In this document: piece by piece, positions 55,993 to 64,000 of the stretch
Numbering within the stretch: the first letter of the stretch is position 1
How the letters are laid out: each line of letters starts with the position of its first letter
DNA from: Aquitalea aquatica
Lineage (GTDB): Bacteria; Pseudomonadota; Gammaproteobacteria; Burkholderiales; Chromobacteriaceae
Reading direction: 5' to 3'
DNA: 64,000 nucleotides
Assembly (NCBI RefSeq): GCF_013911085.1
Contig: NZ_JACERN010000023.1
Span: 124,001-188,000 of the forward strand
Notes under the pieces: model-generated
Told to the model about the DNA's origin: nothing
The model's database searches: none
Seen by the model: the letters and a program-made list of their open reading frames with translations, nothing else
Translations under genes and position numbers: made by a program

Positions 55993-56871
55993 ATGCAGGC
56001 AGCACAAGAATTACTGAAAACCCTCTACACCATGGCGATGATGGTGGAGACCCGCGATGCCTATACCGGTGGCCATTTGTGGCGGGTATCGCGTTTTTCC
56101 GGCCTGCTGGCACAGGAGCTGGCGCTGCCCCGCGGCGAAGTGCTACGCATCATGCTGGGTGGTTTTCTGCATGATCTGGGCAAGATCGGCGTGCCGGATG
56201 CCATTCTCAACAAGCGCGACCGCCTGACTGACGACGAGTACGCGGTCATCAAGACCCATCCACAGCAGGGGGCGGATCTGCTGCGCGAACATCCGCTGGC
56301 GGCGCTGGCGATGGACGCGGTGCTGATGCATCACGAAACGCCGGACGGGCGTGGCTATCCGGCTGGCCTGCAAGGTGAGGCCATTCCGCTGGTCGCCCGT
56401 ATCGTCGGCATTGCCGATGCCTTTGACGCCATGACCAGCCACCGGCCCTACCGTGCCGGCATGCCAGTTTCCCGTGCGCTCGACATCATCCGCGATCATC
56501 TGGGCAGTCAGTTTGACCGTGCCTGCGGCGAGCGCTTTATCGCGCTGGGCGAGGCCGGCAAGCTGGAGCATATCGTCGGCCATAGCGAGGCGGGCATTCC
56601 CATGCAAAGCTGCCTGGCTTGCGGCCCCATCATCGCCATTCCGCGCCGCATGCATGACGGTGCCTCCGTGCATTGTCCCTCCTGTGGCGGCGAGTACCAG
56701 TTGAGTCGGCAGCGGCAGACGCTGGCTCTGGCACCCACTGGCCGGCGTGATCCGCTGCAGGTGCAGCGACCCGCAGTGGACCACGAACTGGTGGCCGAAC
56801 TGGTACAGGAGGCTTCTGCCTGCCTGCAGCCGGTACGACAGGCTGGCTGGCTGGCGCGGCTGTTTGCCTGA
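55993..56871 (+). CDS. HD-GYP phosphodiesterase with C-terminal zinc ribbon
   Basis: A 292-residue protein. Residues 5-200 are an HD-GYP domain: TRDAYTGGHLWRVSRFSG, the HD pair H60-D61 in FLHDLGKIGVPD, and HH113-114 with D118-G-R-G-Y-P. This class hydrolyses c-di-GMP to GMP. Residues 207-231 carry C-L-A-C and C-P-S-C, a two-knuckle zinc ribbon, an uncommon addition. There is no membrane segment or receiver domain. GGAG precedes ATG 55993. With the GGDEF gene at 50944 and the NO sensor at 43603 it makes c-di-GMP turnover a local theme. Confidence 0.88.
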   Translation: MQAAQELLKTLYTMAMMVETRDAYTGGHLWRVSRFSGLLAQELALPRGEVLRIMLGGFLHDLGKIGVPDAILNKRDRLTDDEYAVIKTHPQQGADLLREHPLAALAMDAVLMHHETPDGRGYPAGLQGEAIPLVARIVGIADAFDAMTSHRPYRAGMPVSRALDIIRDHLGSQFDRACGERFIALGEAGKLEHIVGHSEAGIPMQSCLACGPIIAIPRRMHDGASVHCPSCGGEYQLSRQRQTLALAPTGRRDPLQVQRPAVDHELVAELVQEASACLQPVRQAGWLARLFA

Positions 56872-56997
56872 GCCCGGCCCGGGGCGCGGCGATTGTGTCA
56901 GCGTCTGTTAAGCACGGGATGTAAGGCTAGAGTTACAGCCGTTTAGTCGGTAGGCTTGATCTCTTTGTCATGGCCGGTCCGGCCGTTTTTGCCCCTG

Positions 56998-58233
56998 ATG
57001 AACGACGCTTCTGCATCCCTGCGGCATTGCCGCCCTTTCTGGCAGTTCTGGTCGGCCCGCGTGCTGCTGACTGCCGGTTTTCAAATCCTTACCGTGGCTA
57101 TTGGCTGGCAGGTGTATGCCCTGACCGGCAGTGCCCTCGACCTGGGGCTGGTGGGACTACTGCAATTTCTGCCGCGGGTGCTCCTGGTGCTGGTGACCGG
57201 AGTGGTGTCTGACCGCTTTGATCGCCGCCGGGTGGTAGCCATCAGCCTGTTTATCCAGTCGCTGGCTGCGCTGACTTTGCTGCTGGGCAATCTCGGCATG
57301 GGCTGGCAGGTCAGCCGCGCGCTGATCTTCGCCCTGTCGGTGGTGGTGGGCTGCTGCCGCGCCTTTGACATGCCCGCCATGCAGTCGCTGCTACCCAATA
57401 TCGTGCCGCCTCGCTTGCTGGGGCAGGCCATTGCCATGGCGGCCTCGGCCAATGAGGCAGCCACCATCATCGCGCCGGCGCTGGGCGGTTTCCTGTATGC
57501 CGTGGGTGCCGAACTGACCTATGGCCTGTCGGCCGCCTGTTTTCTGGCCTGCCTGGTGCTGGTCAGCCTGCTGCCCTCCAGCCGGGTGCTCCCCACCGGC
57601 CAGCGGGTGTCGCTGGATTCCTTGCTGATGGGCGTGCGCTTCATTCGCAGCCGGCCGGATATTCTGGGGGCGATTTCGCTGGACCTGTTTGCCGTACTGT
57701 TGGGTGGGGCGACCGCCTTGCTGCCAGTGTTTGCCCGCGACATCCTGCTGACCGGGCCATGGGGTCTGGGCCTGCTGCGTTCGGCCCCGGCCGCCGGGGC
57801 GCTGCTGATGTCGGTGTGGCTGATGCGTCATCCGATACGTCGTCGCTCCGGGCATATCATGTTTGCTGCGGTTGCCGTGTTTGGCCTGGCCACCATCCTG
57901 TTCGGTCTGTCACGTTCCTTTCCGCTGTCCTTGCTGGCGCTGATGCTGCTGGGCTCGGCCGATGTCATCAGCGTGGTGATTCGTGGCACGCTGGTGCAGC
58001 TGGAAACACCGGATGACATGCGTGGCCGGGTGAATTCGGTGAACTCGCTGTTCATTGGTGCCTCCAACCAGCTTGGCGAGTTCGAATCCGGTGTCACGGC
58101 GGCCTGGTTGGGAACCGTGCCGGCCGTGGTGCTGGGCGGAGCGGGCACCTTGCTGGTGGTGCTGCTGTGGATGCGCTGGTTTCCGCAACTCGCCCGGCGT
58201 GACCAGCTGGTATCCAGTCCTGAAACCGTCTGA
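56998..58233 (+). CDS. Major facilitator transporter (EntS-like)
   Basis: A 411-residue transporter with 11-12 hydrophobic segments of the MFS_3 (EntS) group. Loop motifs are VVSDRFDRRRVVA between segments 2 and 3 and DDMRGRVNSVNSLFIGASNQLGEF in the second half. EntS exports enterobactin, but this group also carries other compounds and no siderophore genes are nearby. ATG 56998 is provisional: a TTG at 56956 would extend the N-terminus by 14 residues, and neither has a good ribosome binding site. Confidence 0.78.
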   Translation: MNDASASLRHCRPFWQFWSARVLLTAGFQILTVAIGWQVYALTGSALDLGLVGLLQFLPRVLLVLVTGVVSDRFDRRRVVAISLFIQSLAALTLLLGNLGMGWQVSRALIFALSVVVGCCRAFDMPAMQSLLPNIVPPRLLGQAIAMAASANEAATIIAPALGGFLYAVGAELTYGLSAACFLACLVLVSLLPSSRVLPTGQRVSLDSLLMGVRFIRSRPDILGAISLDLFAVLLGGATALLPVFARDILLTGPWGLGLLRSAPAAGALLMSVWLMRHPIRRRSGHIMFAAVAVFGLATILFGLSRSFPLSLLALMLLGSADVISVVIRGTLVQLETPDDMRGRVNSVNSLFIGASNQLGEFESGVTAAWLGTVPAVVLGGAGTLLVVLLWMRWFPQLARRDQLVSSPETV

Positions 58234-58308
58234 GCTGGCACATTTAATGACTTTGGTATATTAATGTGCGGCAAACGCTGAAGTTTGCCCAAGTCAGGAG
58301 AAGTACAC

Positions 58309-59247
58309 ATGCATGCAGTCAGCCCCAAGCTGACCGACTGGTTGTACCAGCTCAACCAGCTCATCGGCCGCCTGCGCGACAGCGGCTACAAGCCCACCGC
58401 CATCGGTGCCCGCGAGGCGCTGGCCAATGTCACCCGCAGCTTGGTCAGTGCCGGGCCGGACATTGCCTGGGTCAATGATGAAATCGTCCATGGCCGCGAC
58501 TACAGCGTGCCGGTACGTATCTACCATCCGGCACCGGGCGAGGCACGACCAGTGCTGCTGTTTCTGCATGGTGGCGGCCATACCGCCGGCAGTGTCAGCG
58601 TATACGACCCCATCAGCCGCCGGCTGGCGGCGGCCACCGGCCATATCGTGGTGGTGCCGGAATACCGGCTGGCTCCGGAAAACCCCTATCCGGCAGCACT
58701 GCATGATGCTTATGCCGCTGCCCGTGGCGTGTTTGCTGCGCTCAGTGCACGCCAGCTGCCATTTCTGCCAAGCCTGTCGCTGATCGGTGATTCTGCCGGT
58801 GCGGCGCTGGCGGCTACGGTGAGTGCGCGCGCGCAACATGATACCGCCTTGCAGATTGCTGCCCAGGTGCTGATCTATCCCAGCCTGGACTACAGCATGA
58901 GCCTGCCGTCGATTAGCGAGAATGGCGAAGGCTATTTCCTCAACAGCGATCGCATTGCCTGGTATTTCGACAATTATTTCCAGCATGGTGAAGACCGGCT
59001 GGCGGCGTCGCCCTTGCACATGGCGATGACCGAGCGGCTACCGGCCACCCTGGTGGTATCGGCGGGTTTTGATCCGCTGCGCGACGAAGCGCTGAGCTAC
59101 CTGGATAGATTGCGCACGGCAGGCGTGCCGCACCAGCATCTGCATTTTGATGACCTGGTGCATGCCTTCCTCAATATGGAGCAGCTGGTGGCGGACGAGT
59201 GCGTCCAGACTTACCAGCAGATCGCCGCCTTCCTCGACCGCAACTAG
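58309..59247 (+). CDS. Alpha/beta hydrolase, HSL-type esterase
   Basis: A 312-residue esterase of the hormone-sensitive-lipase family. Oxyanion motif HGGG (LLFLHGGGHTAGSV), nucleophile GDSAG (LIGDSAGAALAAT), Asp in SAGFDPLRDEALSYL and His in HFDDLVHAFLNM complete the triad. Such enzymes hydrolyse short acyl esters in the cytoplasm. CAGGAG precedes ATG 58309. The 3' end overlaps the convergent metallopeptidase gene by four bases. Confidence 0.88.
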   Translation: MHAVSPKLTDWLYQLNQLIGRLRDSGYKPTAIGAREALANVTRSLVSAGPDIAWVNDEIVHGRDYSVPVRIYHPAPGEARPVLLFLHGGGHTAGSVSVYDPISRRLAAATGHIVVVPEYRLAPENPYPAALHDAYAAARGVFAALSARQLPFLPSLSLIGDSAGAALAATVSARAQHDTALQIAAQVLIYPSLDYSMSLPSISENGEGYFLNSDRIAWYFDNYFQHGEDRLAASPLHMAMTERLPATLVVSAGFDPLRDEALSYLDRLRTAGVPHQHLHFDDLVHAFLNMEQLVADECVQTYQQIAAFLDRN

Positions 59248-59759
59248 CGCGGAGCCGGGCTGGCGGCTGGCTCCAGTTCGCGCAGGGTCAGCCACAGCCG
59301 GGTATCAAATTCCAGCTGGTGATAAGCCGGCTCCATATGGCAGCACAGCTGATAGAAGGCCTTGTCGTGGTTTTTCTCGCGCAGATGGGAAAGCTCGTGA
59401 ACGACGATCATGCGCAGGAAGGGCTCGGGTGCGTCGCGGAACAGCGTGGCAATGCGGATTTCGTGCTTGGCCTTGAGCTTGCTGCCCTGCACCCGCGAGA
59501 TCTGGGTATTGGTGCCCAGCGTCCCTTTTACCGGGTGCTGGCGATTGTCGTACAGCACCTTGGTGGGCGCCGGGGCATTTTTCAGATAGCGCTGTTTCAG
59601 CTCGCTGACATACTGGTACAGCGCGTTATCGCTCTGCACGGCGTGGCTGTCGGGATAGCGGCTGGCCAGCCAGTTGCCCAGGCTGCCGTCGTCCAGACGG
59701 GCCTGGACCTGGGCGAGCAGGCTGGGTGGGTAGTGCAGCAGGTATTTGAGGGCAGACAT
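59244..59759 (-). CDS. YgjP-like metallopeptidase domain protein
   Basis: A 171-residue protein of the YgjP/DUF45 group. The zinc motif is VVHELSHLREKNHDKAFYQL (HELSH plus a downstream His). The preceding part, with YVSELKQRYLKNAPAPTKVLYD and SRVQGSKLKAKHEIRIATLF, is typical. The family is thought to include metalloproteases, but activity of this member is unproven. No clear ribosome binding site precedes ATG 59759. Confidence 0.8.
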   Translation of the reverse strand: MSALKYLLHYPPSLLAQVQARLDDGSLGNWLASRYPDSHAVQSDNALYQYVSELKQRYLKNAPAPTKVLYDNRQHPVKGTLGTNTQISRVQGSKLKAKHEIRIATLFRDAPEPFLRMIVVHELSHLREKNHDKAFYQLCCHMEPAYHQLEFDTRLWLTLRELEPAASPAPR

Positions 59760-59809
59760 GGCGCCAGTTTAGCAAAGCCGGCGCGGCACTGTCGCAAGAG
59801 GCCTGCTGT

Positions 59810-60346
59810 TTATGCCTGGACGGCGGCCAGTTGTGCCGGCTGCGCCCAGCGATAGCACAGGGCAATGGCCTTGCGTCCGTCCGGTGCCAGTACGTTCTCG
59901 CGGTCTACCATTTCCCCGCCCATGCGGCTGTAAAACCGCCGTGCCTCGCTATTGGCCTCGTATACCCACAGGTGCATAGGCCGGCCCGGCTGCAGGGTGT
60001 CGGCCTGCGCTGCGGCGGCCTGCAGCAGGCTGCGGCCAACGCCACGGCCTTGCTGACCGGGCAGTACGTGCAGATTATCCAGCAGCAGGCCACGCTCGGT
60101 TTCGCCATCCGGCAACAGGCAGACAAAGCCCACCGGCTCGCCTTCCCACAGGGCCAGCAGCACCCACAGATGATTGTCGTAATGGAAACGGCGGGTCCAC
60201 ATAGTGTGGCGCTCGGTGGGGGCAACGTGGTCGAGATAGTCGTCGGACAGAATGGTGCGGTAGCTGTGCTGCCAGCTTTCGGTATGCAGCCGGGCAATCA
60301 GTCCGGCATCGTCAAAGGTGGCAACACGCAGGGTCAGCGAGGTCAT
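59810..60346 (-). CDS. GNAT-family N-acetyltransferase
   Basis: A 178-residue GCN5-type acetyltransferase. LRVATFDDAGLIARLHTESWQHSYR is the N-terminal alpha-beta unit, and LLLDNLHVLPGQQGRGVGRSLLQAA contains the Q-x-x-G-x-G acetyl-CoA loop. YEANSEARRFYSRMGGEMVDRE is the C-terminal helix and strand. The substrate cannot be told. It lies between the metallopeptidase and an Lrp gene, same strand as both. Confidence 0.82.
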   Translation of the reverse strand: MTSLTLRVATFDDAGLIARLHTESWQHSYRTILSDDYLDHVAPTERHTMWTRRFHYDNHLWVLLALWEGEPVGFVCLLPDGETERGLLLDNLHVLPGQQGRGVGRSLLQAAAAQADTLQPGRPMHLWVYEANSEARRFYSRMGGEMVDRENVLAPDGRKAIALCYRWAQPAQLAAVQA

Positions 60347-60421
60347 GGGGCTTGGCTAGGGGCTAGGGATACCGGCATTTTACGACAGCCAGATGACATT
60401 AAGGTTCGCTTTACATGGCAA

Positions 60422-60865
60422 TTAACGCGGCGTGCGCAAAGGGCGCGCAGCAATCGGGGTGGACAGGATGATGGAGGTGCGGGTTTCGCCCAGATGATTC
60501 ACCCGTGCCACCAGTGTTTCCAGATGGCCGACATCGCGTGCCAGCAGGCGGAACAGATAGGAATCGGCCCCGGTAACATGGTGGCACTCCAGCACTTCCG
60601 GCATGTCCTCCAGTAATTGCAGCAGTTTTTTCTTGTAGGGCTGCGCCACGGTAATGCCCACCATGGCCGACAAGGTGTAACCAGCTTTGGCGGGCGACAG
60701 CCGGGCGTGGTAGCCCTGGATCACCCCGGCTTCTTCCAGCCGTTTTACCCGTTCGGACACGGCGGGCACCGACATTTCCACCGCGCGGGCCAGCTCGGTC
60801 AGTGACAGCCGTGCGTCCTGCTGCAGGCATTCCAGAATCTTCCAAGCCTTGCTGTCGATTTCCAT
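60422..60865 (-). CDS. Lrp/AsnC-family regulator, second copy
   Basis: A 147-residue regulator with HTH (DSKAWKILECLQQDARLSLTELARAVEMSVPAVSERVKRLEEAGVI) and RAM domain (VLECHHVTGADSYLFRLLARD). AGGGG precedes ATG 60865. It is divergent from a LysE-type exporter, repeating the layout of the Lrp/EamA pair at 19990-21506. The two intergenic regions share the exact 11-mer TGCATTCTGGC. Control of amino-acid export is the likely job. Confidence 0.88.
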   Translation of the reverse strand: MEIDSKAWKILECLQQDARLSLTELARAVEMSVPAVSERVKRLEEAGVIQGYHARLSPAKAGYTLSAMVGITVAQPYKKKLLQLLEDMPEVLECHHVTGADSYLFRLLARDVGHLETLVARVNHLGETRTSIILSTPIAARPLRTPR

Positions 60866-60887
60866 TAGCGCCCCTTTATGGTCGAAA

Positions 60888-60898
60888 TGCATTCTGGC
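60888..60898 (+). promoter_or_regulatory. Motif shared by two Lrp-exporter intergenic regions
   Basis: TGCATTCTGGC, identical to 20524-20534. Here it is followed by an AT-rich stretch with ATGCAT at both ends (60887-60892 and 60916-60921), which could be paired half-sites for a multimeric Lrp protein. Confidence 0.35.
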
Positions 60899-60996
60899 TT
60901 TAATTTATCAGTTATATGCATGGGTTTGCCTGAAAAAAACCATGTCAGCCAGCTGGCTGGCCGGGCAGACTGGCTGTTCTTGTCAGGAGTCCTCTC

Positions 60997-61629
60997 ATGC
61001 ATATGTTGATCTTGTTTGCCCAAGCCCTGTTGCTGGGGCTGGCCATTGCCGCTCCGCTAGGCCCCATCGGCCTGCTGTGTATCGACCGCAGCTTGCGTCA
61101 GGGACCGTGGGTGGGGCTGGCCACCGGGCTGGGCGCGGCGACGGCCGACGCACTGTATGCCACCTTGGGCGCGCTGGGCCTGAGTGCGCTGATTCAGCAG
61201 CTGACGGCGCTGGCCCTGCCGCTGGCGGTAGCCGGCAGCCTGCTGTTGTCATGGATGGGGCTGGGCATGTTGCGGCGGCATGCGGCAAGCGAGGCCGCCC
61301 GGGTGGCAAGTGCCCATGGCTGGTGCAGTGCCTGGGCATCGGCGCTGCTGCTGACCTTGAGCAATCCCATGACCATCTTGTCTTTTCTGGCCGTGTTCGC
61401 CAGCCTGTCCGGCCATGCCGCGCCGAGTAGGTCCGAAGCCCTGCTGATGGTTGCCGGTGTATTTGCTGGCTCGGCACTATGGTGGTGTGTGTTGGCTTTC
61501 GGGGCTGGCCGCTTGCTGGGCCGACTGGGAGAGGCCGGGCGGCAGCGCATCGATATCGTCTGTGGCCTGTTGCTGCTGGGTATGGGCTTGCTGATGCTGT
61601 GGCGTGCGCTGGCCGCCCTGGCGAGATAG
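60997..61629 (+). CDS. LysE-family amino-acid exporter
   Basis: A 210-residue membrane protein with six hydrophobic segments. LGLAIAAPLGPIGLLCIDRSL contains the PxGP-type motif of LysE/RhtB exporters, and TLSNPMTILSFLAVFASL is the second conserved stretch. It would efflux an amino acid such as lysine, threonine or homoserine; which one is unknown. CAGGAG precedes ATG 60997. It is divergent from an Lrp gene 131 bases away. Confidence 0.87.
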   Translation: MHMLILFAQALLLGLAIAAPLGPIGLLCIDRSLRQGPWVGLATGLGAATADALYATLGALGLSALIQQLTALALPLAVAGSLLLSWMGLGMLRRHAASEAARVASAHGWCSAWASALLLTLSNPMTILSFLAVFASLSGHAAPSRSEALLMVAGVFAGSALWWCVLAFGAGRLLGRLGEAGRQRIDIVCGLLLLGMGLLMLWRALAALAR

Positions 61630-61715
61630 TGGTTCCTTGTCTGGCGATAAAAGTGGATCTGTAATAGGGCCATTGCCGGATGAATAATACCGGCTTGCCC
61701 TCAGGAGAAACCGTC

Positions 61716-62147
61716 ATGTCCAGCCTGCGTCAGCCTTATGTCGAATTGTCCGGTCCCGCCTTGCAGCATTTGCGTGCCATCAAGAAACTGCTGGAAGACA
61801 GCCCCTTGGGGCGTAATCTTGTGGAACTGGTGTATTTGCGTGTGTCGCAGCTGAATGGCTGCGCCTTTTGTCTGGACATGCATGCCCGGGCCTTACGCAA
61901 CGGCGGGGAAAACAATGCCCGGCTGGATACGCTGGCCGGCTGGCGGTTGAGCCCGCATTTTTCGGCAGCCGAGCAAGCCGCGCTGGCCTGGGCCGAAGCG
62001 CTGACCGATATTGCCGCCAGCCAGGCGGCCGATGCCGTGTATCAGCCCTTGCTGCAGCATTTTTCTGCGCAGGAAATCTGCGACCTGACCATGGCCATCG
62101 CCAGCATGAATGCGCTGAACCGCCTGGCCATCGCCATGCGGCAATAA
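61716..62147 (+). CDS. AhpD/carboxymuconolactone-decarboxylase-family protein
   Basis: A 143-residue all-helical protein of the AhpD-like family. The redox motif LNGCAFCLDMHARALRNGG has the CxxC with the downstream His of peroxidase-type members. FSAAEQAALAWAEALTDIA is the second hallmark. It could reduce organic peroxides. AGGAGA precedes ATG 61716. The next gene starts 11 bases after, then paiB overlaps, making a three-gene unit. Confidence 0.87.
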   Translation: MSSLRQPYVELSGPALQHLRAIKKLLEDSPLGRNLVELVYLRVSQLNGCAFCLDMHARALRNGGENNARLDTLAGWRLSPHFSAAEQAALAWAEALTDIAASQAADAVYQPLLQHFSAQEICDLTMAIASMNALNRLAIAMRQ

Positions 62148-62158
62148 GGAGACACAAT

Positions 62159-62470
62159 ATGTACGTGGTGATTTTCCGGGCGGTGGCCCGCCAGCTGGAC
62201 GAGGAATACAGCCGGGTAGCGGCGCAATTGCGGGAACTGGCGTTAAGCCGCTTTGGCTGCCTGGAGTTTGTCGCGGTGAATGAAGACGGGCAGGAAGTTG
62301 CGCTGTCTTACTGGCCGGATCTGGGCAGTATCCGCGCCTGGAAAGCCGATGCCGATCATCTGCTGGCACAGCAACTGGGACGCGAGCGCTGGTATGCCGG
62401 CTACCGGGTACAGATTGCCGAGGTCGTGCGTGACTATGCTTTCCCGGTCAGCACGGGGGAACAGCCATGA
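62159..62470 (+). CDS. Antibiotic-biosynthesis-monooxygenase-fold protein
   Basis: A 103-residue ferredoxin-like-fold protein of the ABM group (MYVVIFRAVARQLDEEYSRVA; FGCLEFVAVNEDGQEVALSYW; IRAWKADADHLLAQQLGRERWYAGYRVQIAEVVRDY). Relatives act as small cofactor-free oxygenases or stress proteins; activity here is unproven. AAGGAGA precedes ATG 62159. The stop overlaps the paiB start (ATGA). Confidence 0.82.
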   Translation: MYVVIFRAVARQLDEEYSRVAAQLRELALSRFGCLEFVAVNEDGQEVALSYWPDLGSIRAWKADADHLLAQQLGRERWYAGYRVQIAEVVRDYAFPVSTGEQP

Positions 62471-63075
62471 GCCTGTACTGCCCTGCGGCGTTTGCTGCCG
62501 AAGCTGACTATGCCCGCCAGGTGATGGCCGATAATCCGCTGGCCACGCTGATTACCCAGGCCGATGGCGAACCCTGGCTCAGCCATGTGGTGCTGCTGCC
62601 TGATCCAACCGAAGCAGATTGCCTGCTCGGTCATCTGGCGCGGGCCAACGGCCATGCCGGGGTGCTGTTTGGGCAAGACAGTGTGGCGGTGTTTACCGGT
62701 GTGCATGGCTATGTCTCGCCGCGCTGGTATGTGTCGGACGGCATGGTGCCTACCTGGAATTACCGGGTGGCGCATGCCCATGGACGGGCCGAAGGGGTGG
62801 AGGGGGAGGCGCTGTCGGCCTTATTGCAGCAGCTGGCACTGCAGTTTGAAGGCGAGGCGGGGTGGAATAGCAGCGCACTGTCGGCGCAGGCCATGGCCGC
62901 CATGCAGCGCGGCATTGTCGGCTTCCGGCTGCGGGTGCAACGCTGGGATGTCAAGGCCAAGCTCAGCCAGAACCGGCTGCCGCAGGATAGGCAGAGCGTG
63001 ATCGCCGCGCTGGAGCAGGGCGATGAAGCCGCCCGTCAGCTGGCAGCCAGCATGCCACGGCCTGTGCACGGCTAA
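62467..63075 (+). CDS. PaiB-family FMN-binding protein
   Basis: A 202-residue protein of the PaiB/FMN-binding negative transcriptional regulator family. YVSPRWYVSDGMVPTWNY and KLSQNRLPQDRQSV are the conserved segments. In Bacillus PaiB affects sporulation and protease genes; in proteobacteria the members are probably FMN-dependent enzymes with a split-barrel fold. Its ATG overlaps the upstream stop, so it is coupled to the monooxygenase-like gene. Confidence 0.87.
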   Translation: MSLYCPAAFAAEADYARQVMADNPLATLITQADGEPWLSHVVLLPDPTEADCLLGHLARANGHAGVLFGQDSVAVFTGVHGYVSPRWYVSDGMVPTWNYRVAHAHGRAEGVEGEALSALLQQLALQFEGEAGWNSSALSAQAMAAMQRGIVGFRLRVQRWDVKAKLSQNRLPQDRQSVIAALEQGDEAARQLAASMPRPVHG

Positions 63076-63221
63076 CCAAACCGTGTACGACGACGCAGAC
63101 GGTAGCCGAAGTCCTGGCGCACCGAGGTGCAAGGCCGAAGTGGGCTGCAGTAGGTTTTGGAGCCGGTTGACGATCTGGCGGACACAGAATGAGTCGCATT
63201 GCGCAGATCGTAAACCAGTTC

Positions 63222-63767
63222 TTAATGCGGCACTTTCAGCGGCTCTACCTCCACCAGCACGCTGCGGCTTTCGTCCGCCAGCCACAGTTGGCCGTCTTGT
63301 ACGGTGGCGGTCAGCTGCATGCTGCGCTGGCACAGGCTGGCCAGTTCGGCCAGGGTGGCCGTGCTGATGCGGTAGACGCTGAGCTTGTCCAGCTTCACCA
63401 GCTTGTTTTCGATCTGCGGCCACCATACTTCGCTGGAGCGGCCGCCATGGCTGTACAGCACTACCTTGTCGGCACGGCTGCAGGCTTTTTTCAGGCGTTT
63501 TTCATCCGGCTCGCCCAGCTCGATCCACAGTTCGATTTCGTCGCTGTAATTCTTCTGCCACAGTTCGGCTTCGTCGTCGGAGCTGAGGCCACGGGTAAAG
63601 CTCAGGGTTTCACTGGCGTTCAGCACAAAGGCCACCAGGCGCACCATCATGCGCTCCACGGTTTCCGAAGGATGCTGGGCCAGGGTCAGGTTGTGGCTGG
63701 CATAGTAGCCGCGGTCCATATCGGAAATCGACAGGCCGGCTTTATAAATGGTGGCTGTAAGCGCCAT
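63222..63767 (-). CDS. yaeQ: YaeQ-family protein
   Basis: A 181-residue protein matching YaeQ throughout (MALTATIYKAGLSISDMDRGYY; ETVERMMVRLVAFVLNA; EIELWIELGEPDEKRLKKACSRADKVVLYSHG). YaeQ has a PD-(D/E)xK nuclease-like fold and was linked to suppression of RfaH loss; its activity is unclear. ATG 63767 starts the family N-terminus; the open frame upstream is not supported. It follows the MliC-like gene on the same strand by 83 bases. Confidence 0.88.
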   Translation of the reverse strand: MALTATIYKAGLSISDMDRGYYASHNLTLAQHPSETVERMMVRLVAFVLNASETLSFTRGLSSDDEAELWQKNYSDEIELWIELGEPDEKRLKKACSRADKVVLYSHGGRSSEVWWPQIENKLVKLDKLSVYRISTATLAELASLCQRSMQLTATVQDGQLWLADESRSVLVEVEPLKVPH

Positions 63768-63850
63768 GATGAGGTGTCCGCAATGTGGGGGTGAAGGCCG
63801 CCGCACTGGCAGCGGCCGTAATCTGGAACAAACCGGGGGCGAGTCGGGCG

Positions 63851-64000
63851 CTATTGCTCTGGCTGGCTGATGCACAGCAGGCTTTCGCCTTTCCAGTTGA
63901 TGCTGGCTTCCTTGCCCCGGATGGTGAACTCGACATTCTGGCCGGCGTAGCGGGCACCGCCGGTGACCAGTTCCTGCTGATGCAGGATGACCTGGCTTTT
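63851..64000 (-). CDS. MliC-like lysozyme-inhibitor protein, 3' end
   Basis: Fifty codons to a TAG stop, with the 5' part beyond the window. The tail (VTGGARYAGQNVEFTIRGKEA, then a Trp-Lys-Gly-Glu and a Cys near the end) resembles the C-terminus of MliC/PliC-type inhibitors of C-type lysozyme, with their GARY, conserved Gly-Lys-Glu-Ala and C-terminal Cys. Partial sequence keeps this tentative. Confidence 0.5.
   Translation of the reverse strand, partial: KSQVILHQQELVTGGARYAGQNVEFTIRGKEASINWKGESLLCISQPEQ

Noticed and set aside
63076-63221. tRNA or mobile-element remnant between paiB-type gene and yaeQ
   Set aside because: No cloverleaf, no inverted terminal repeats, no target duplication; a short frame beginning at 63189 runs antisense into yaeQ and has no family match.

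Overview
The window is a gene-dense, GC-rich stretch of bacterial chromosome with no insertion sequence, integrase, tRNA, rRNA or CRISPR array that I can see. The gene set suggests a betaproteobacterium of the Neisseriales, most likely Chromobacteriaceae (Chromobacterium/Aquitalea/Vogesella-like). It includes a DUF4810 plus GNA1162/DUF799 lipoprotein pair as in Neisseria, carnitine and polyamine catabolism modules, an H-NOX nitric-oxide sensor and many Lrp, AraC and EamA genes. This assignment is inference from family recognition, not a database search.

Layout. 1-2252: a lipoprotein pair and, convergent to it, pyruvate kinase. 2676-10346: a glycerol regulon (glpK, glpF, glpD, and glpR further on), interrupted by an AraC regulator, a DMT exporter and a periplasmic peroxiredoxin; GlpR-like half-sites lie near the glpK and glpD promoters. 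10443-14960: an apparent operon of a MocR regulator, an LhgO-like flavoprotein and a MOSC protein, divergent from a BenE-type transporter. 15012-17281: two tandem paralogous fimbrial tip/adhesin-like genes without chaperone or usher. 17652-21506: a Pro-specific aminopeptidase, a CBS protein and a divergent Lrp/EamA pair. 21681-26010: a complete carnitine-degradation module (caiX-cdhC-cdhA-cdhB, convergent cdhR). 26151-28042: three poorly characterised envelope proteins. 28281-35636: an AraC regulator followed by a polyamine cluster (aguB, a four-gene Pot-type ABC importer, an acetylpolyamine amidohydrolase).

35676-40933: an FMN glutamate-synthase-like protein, a small conserved protein, an EamA transporter and an OmpR/EnvZ-type pair. 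41149-42340: three small secreted proteins next to a decamer-repeat operator. The third is an unusual 12-cysteine protein built of three 40-residue repeats with identical cysteine spacing, and is the most novel-looking item here. 42412-47062: quinone oxidoreductase, H-NOX with a soluble hybrid kinase, YqiA esterase and an orphan binding protein. 47181-56871: cobalamin-dependent methionine synthase, a diguanylate cyclase, YdcH, an ABC exporter, an RlmI-like methyltransferase and an HD-GYP protein with a C-terminal zinc ribbon. 56998-64000: MFS transporter, esterase, YgjP-like metallopeptidase, GNAT, a second divergent Lrp/exporter pair (LysE), an AhpD/monooxygenase/PaiB set, YaeQ and the 3' end of an MliC-like gene.

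How the genes fit together. The window is dominated by uptake and catabolism of small nitrogenous or C3 compounds (glycerol, carnitine, polyamines), each module with a local regulator, and by signalling through NO and c-di-GMP. Several genes end in bidirectional terminators shared with a convergent neighbour. No single large undescribed system is evident. The best leads are the Cys-repeat protein, the shared operator-like motifs (TGTCGC array, decamer array, Lrp-exporter 11-mer) and the orphan adhesin duplication.
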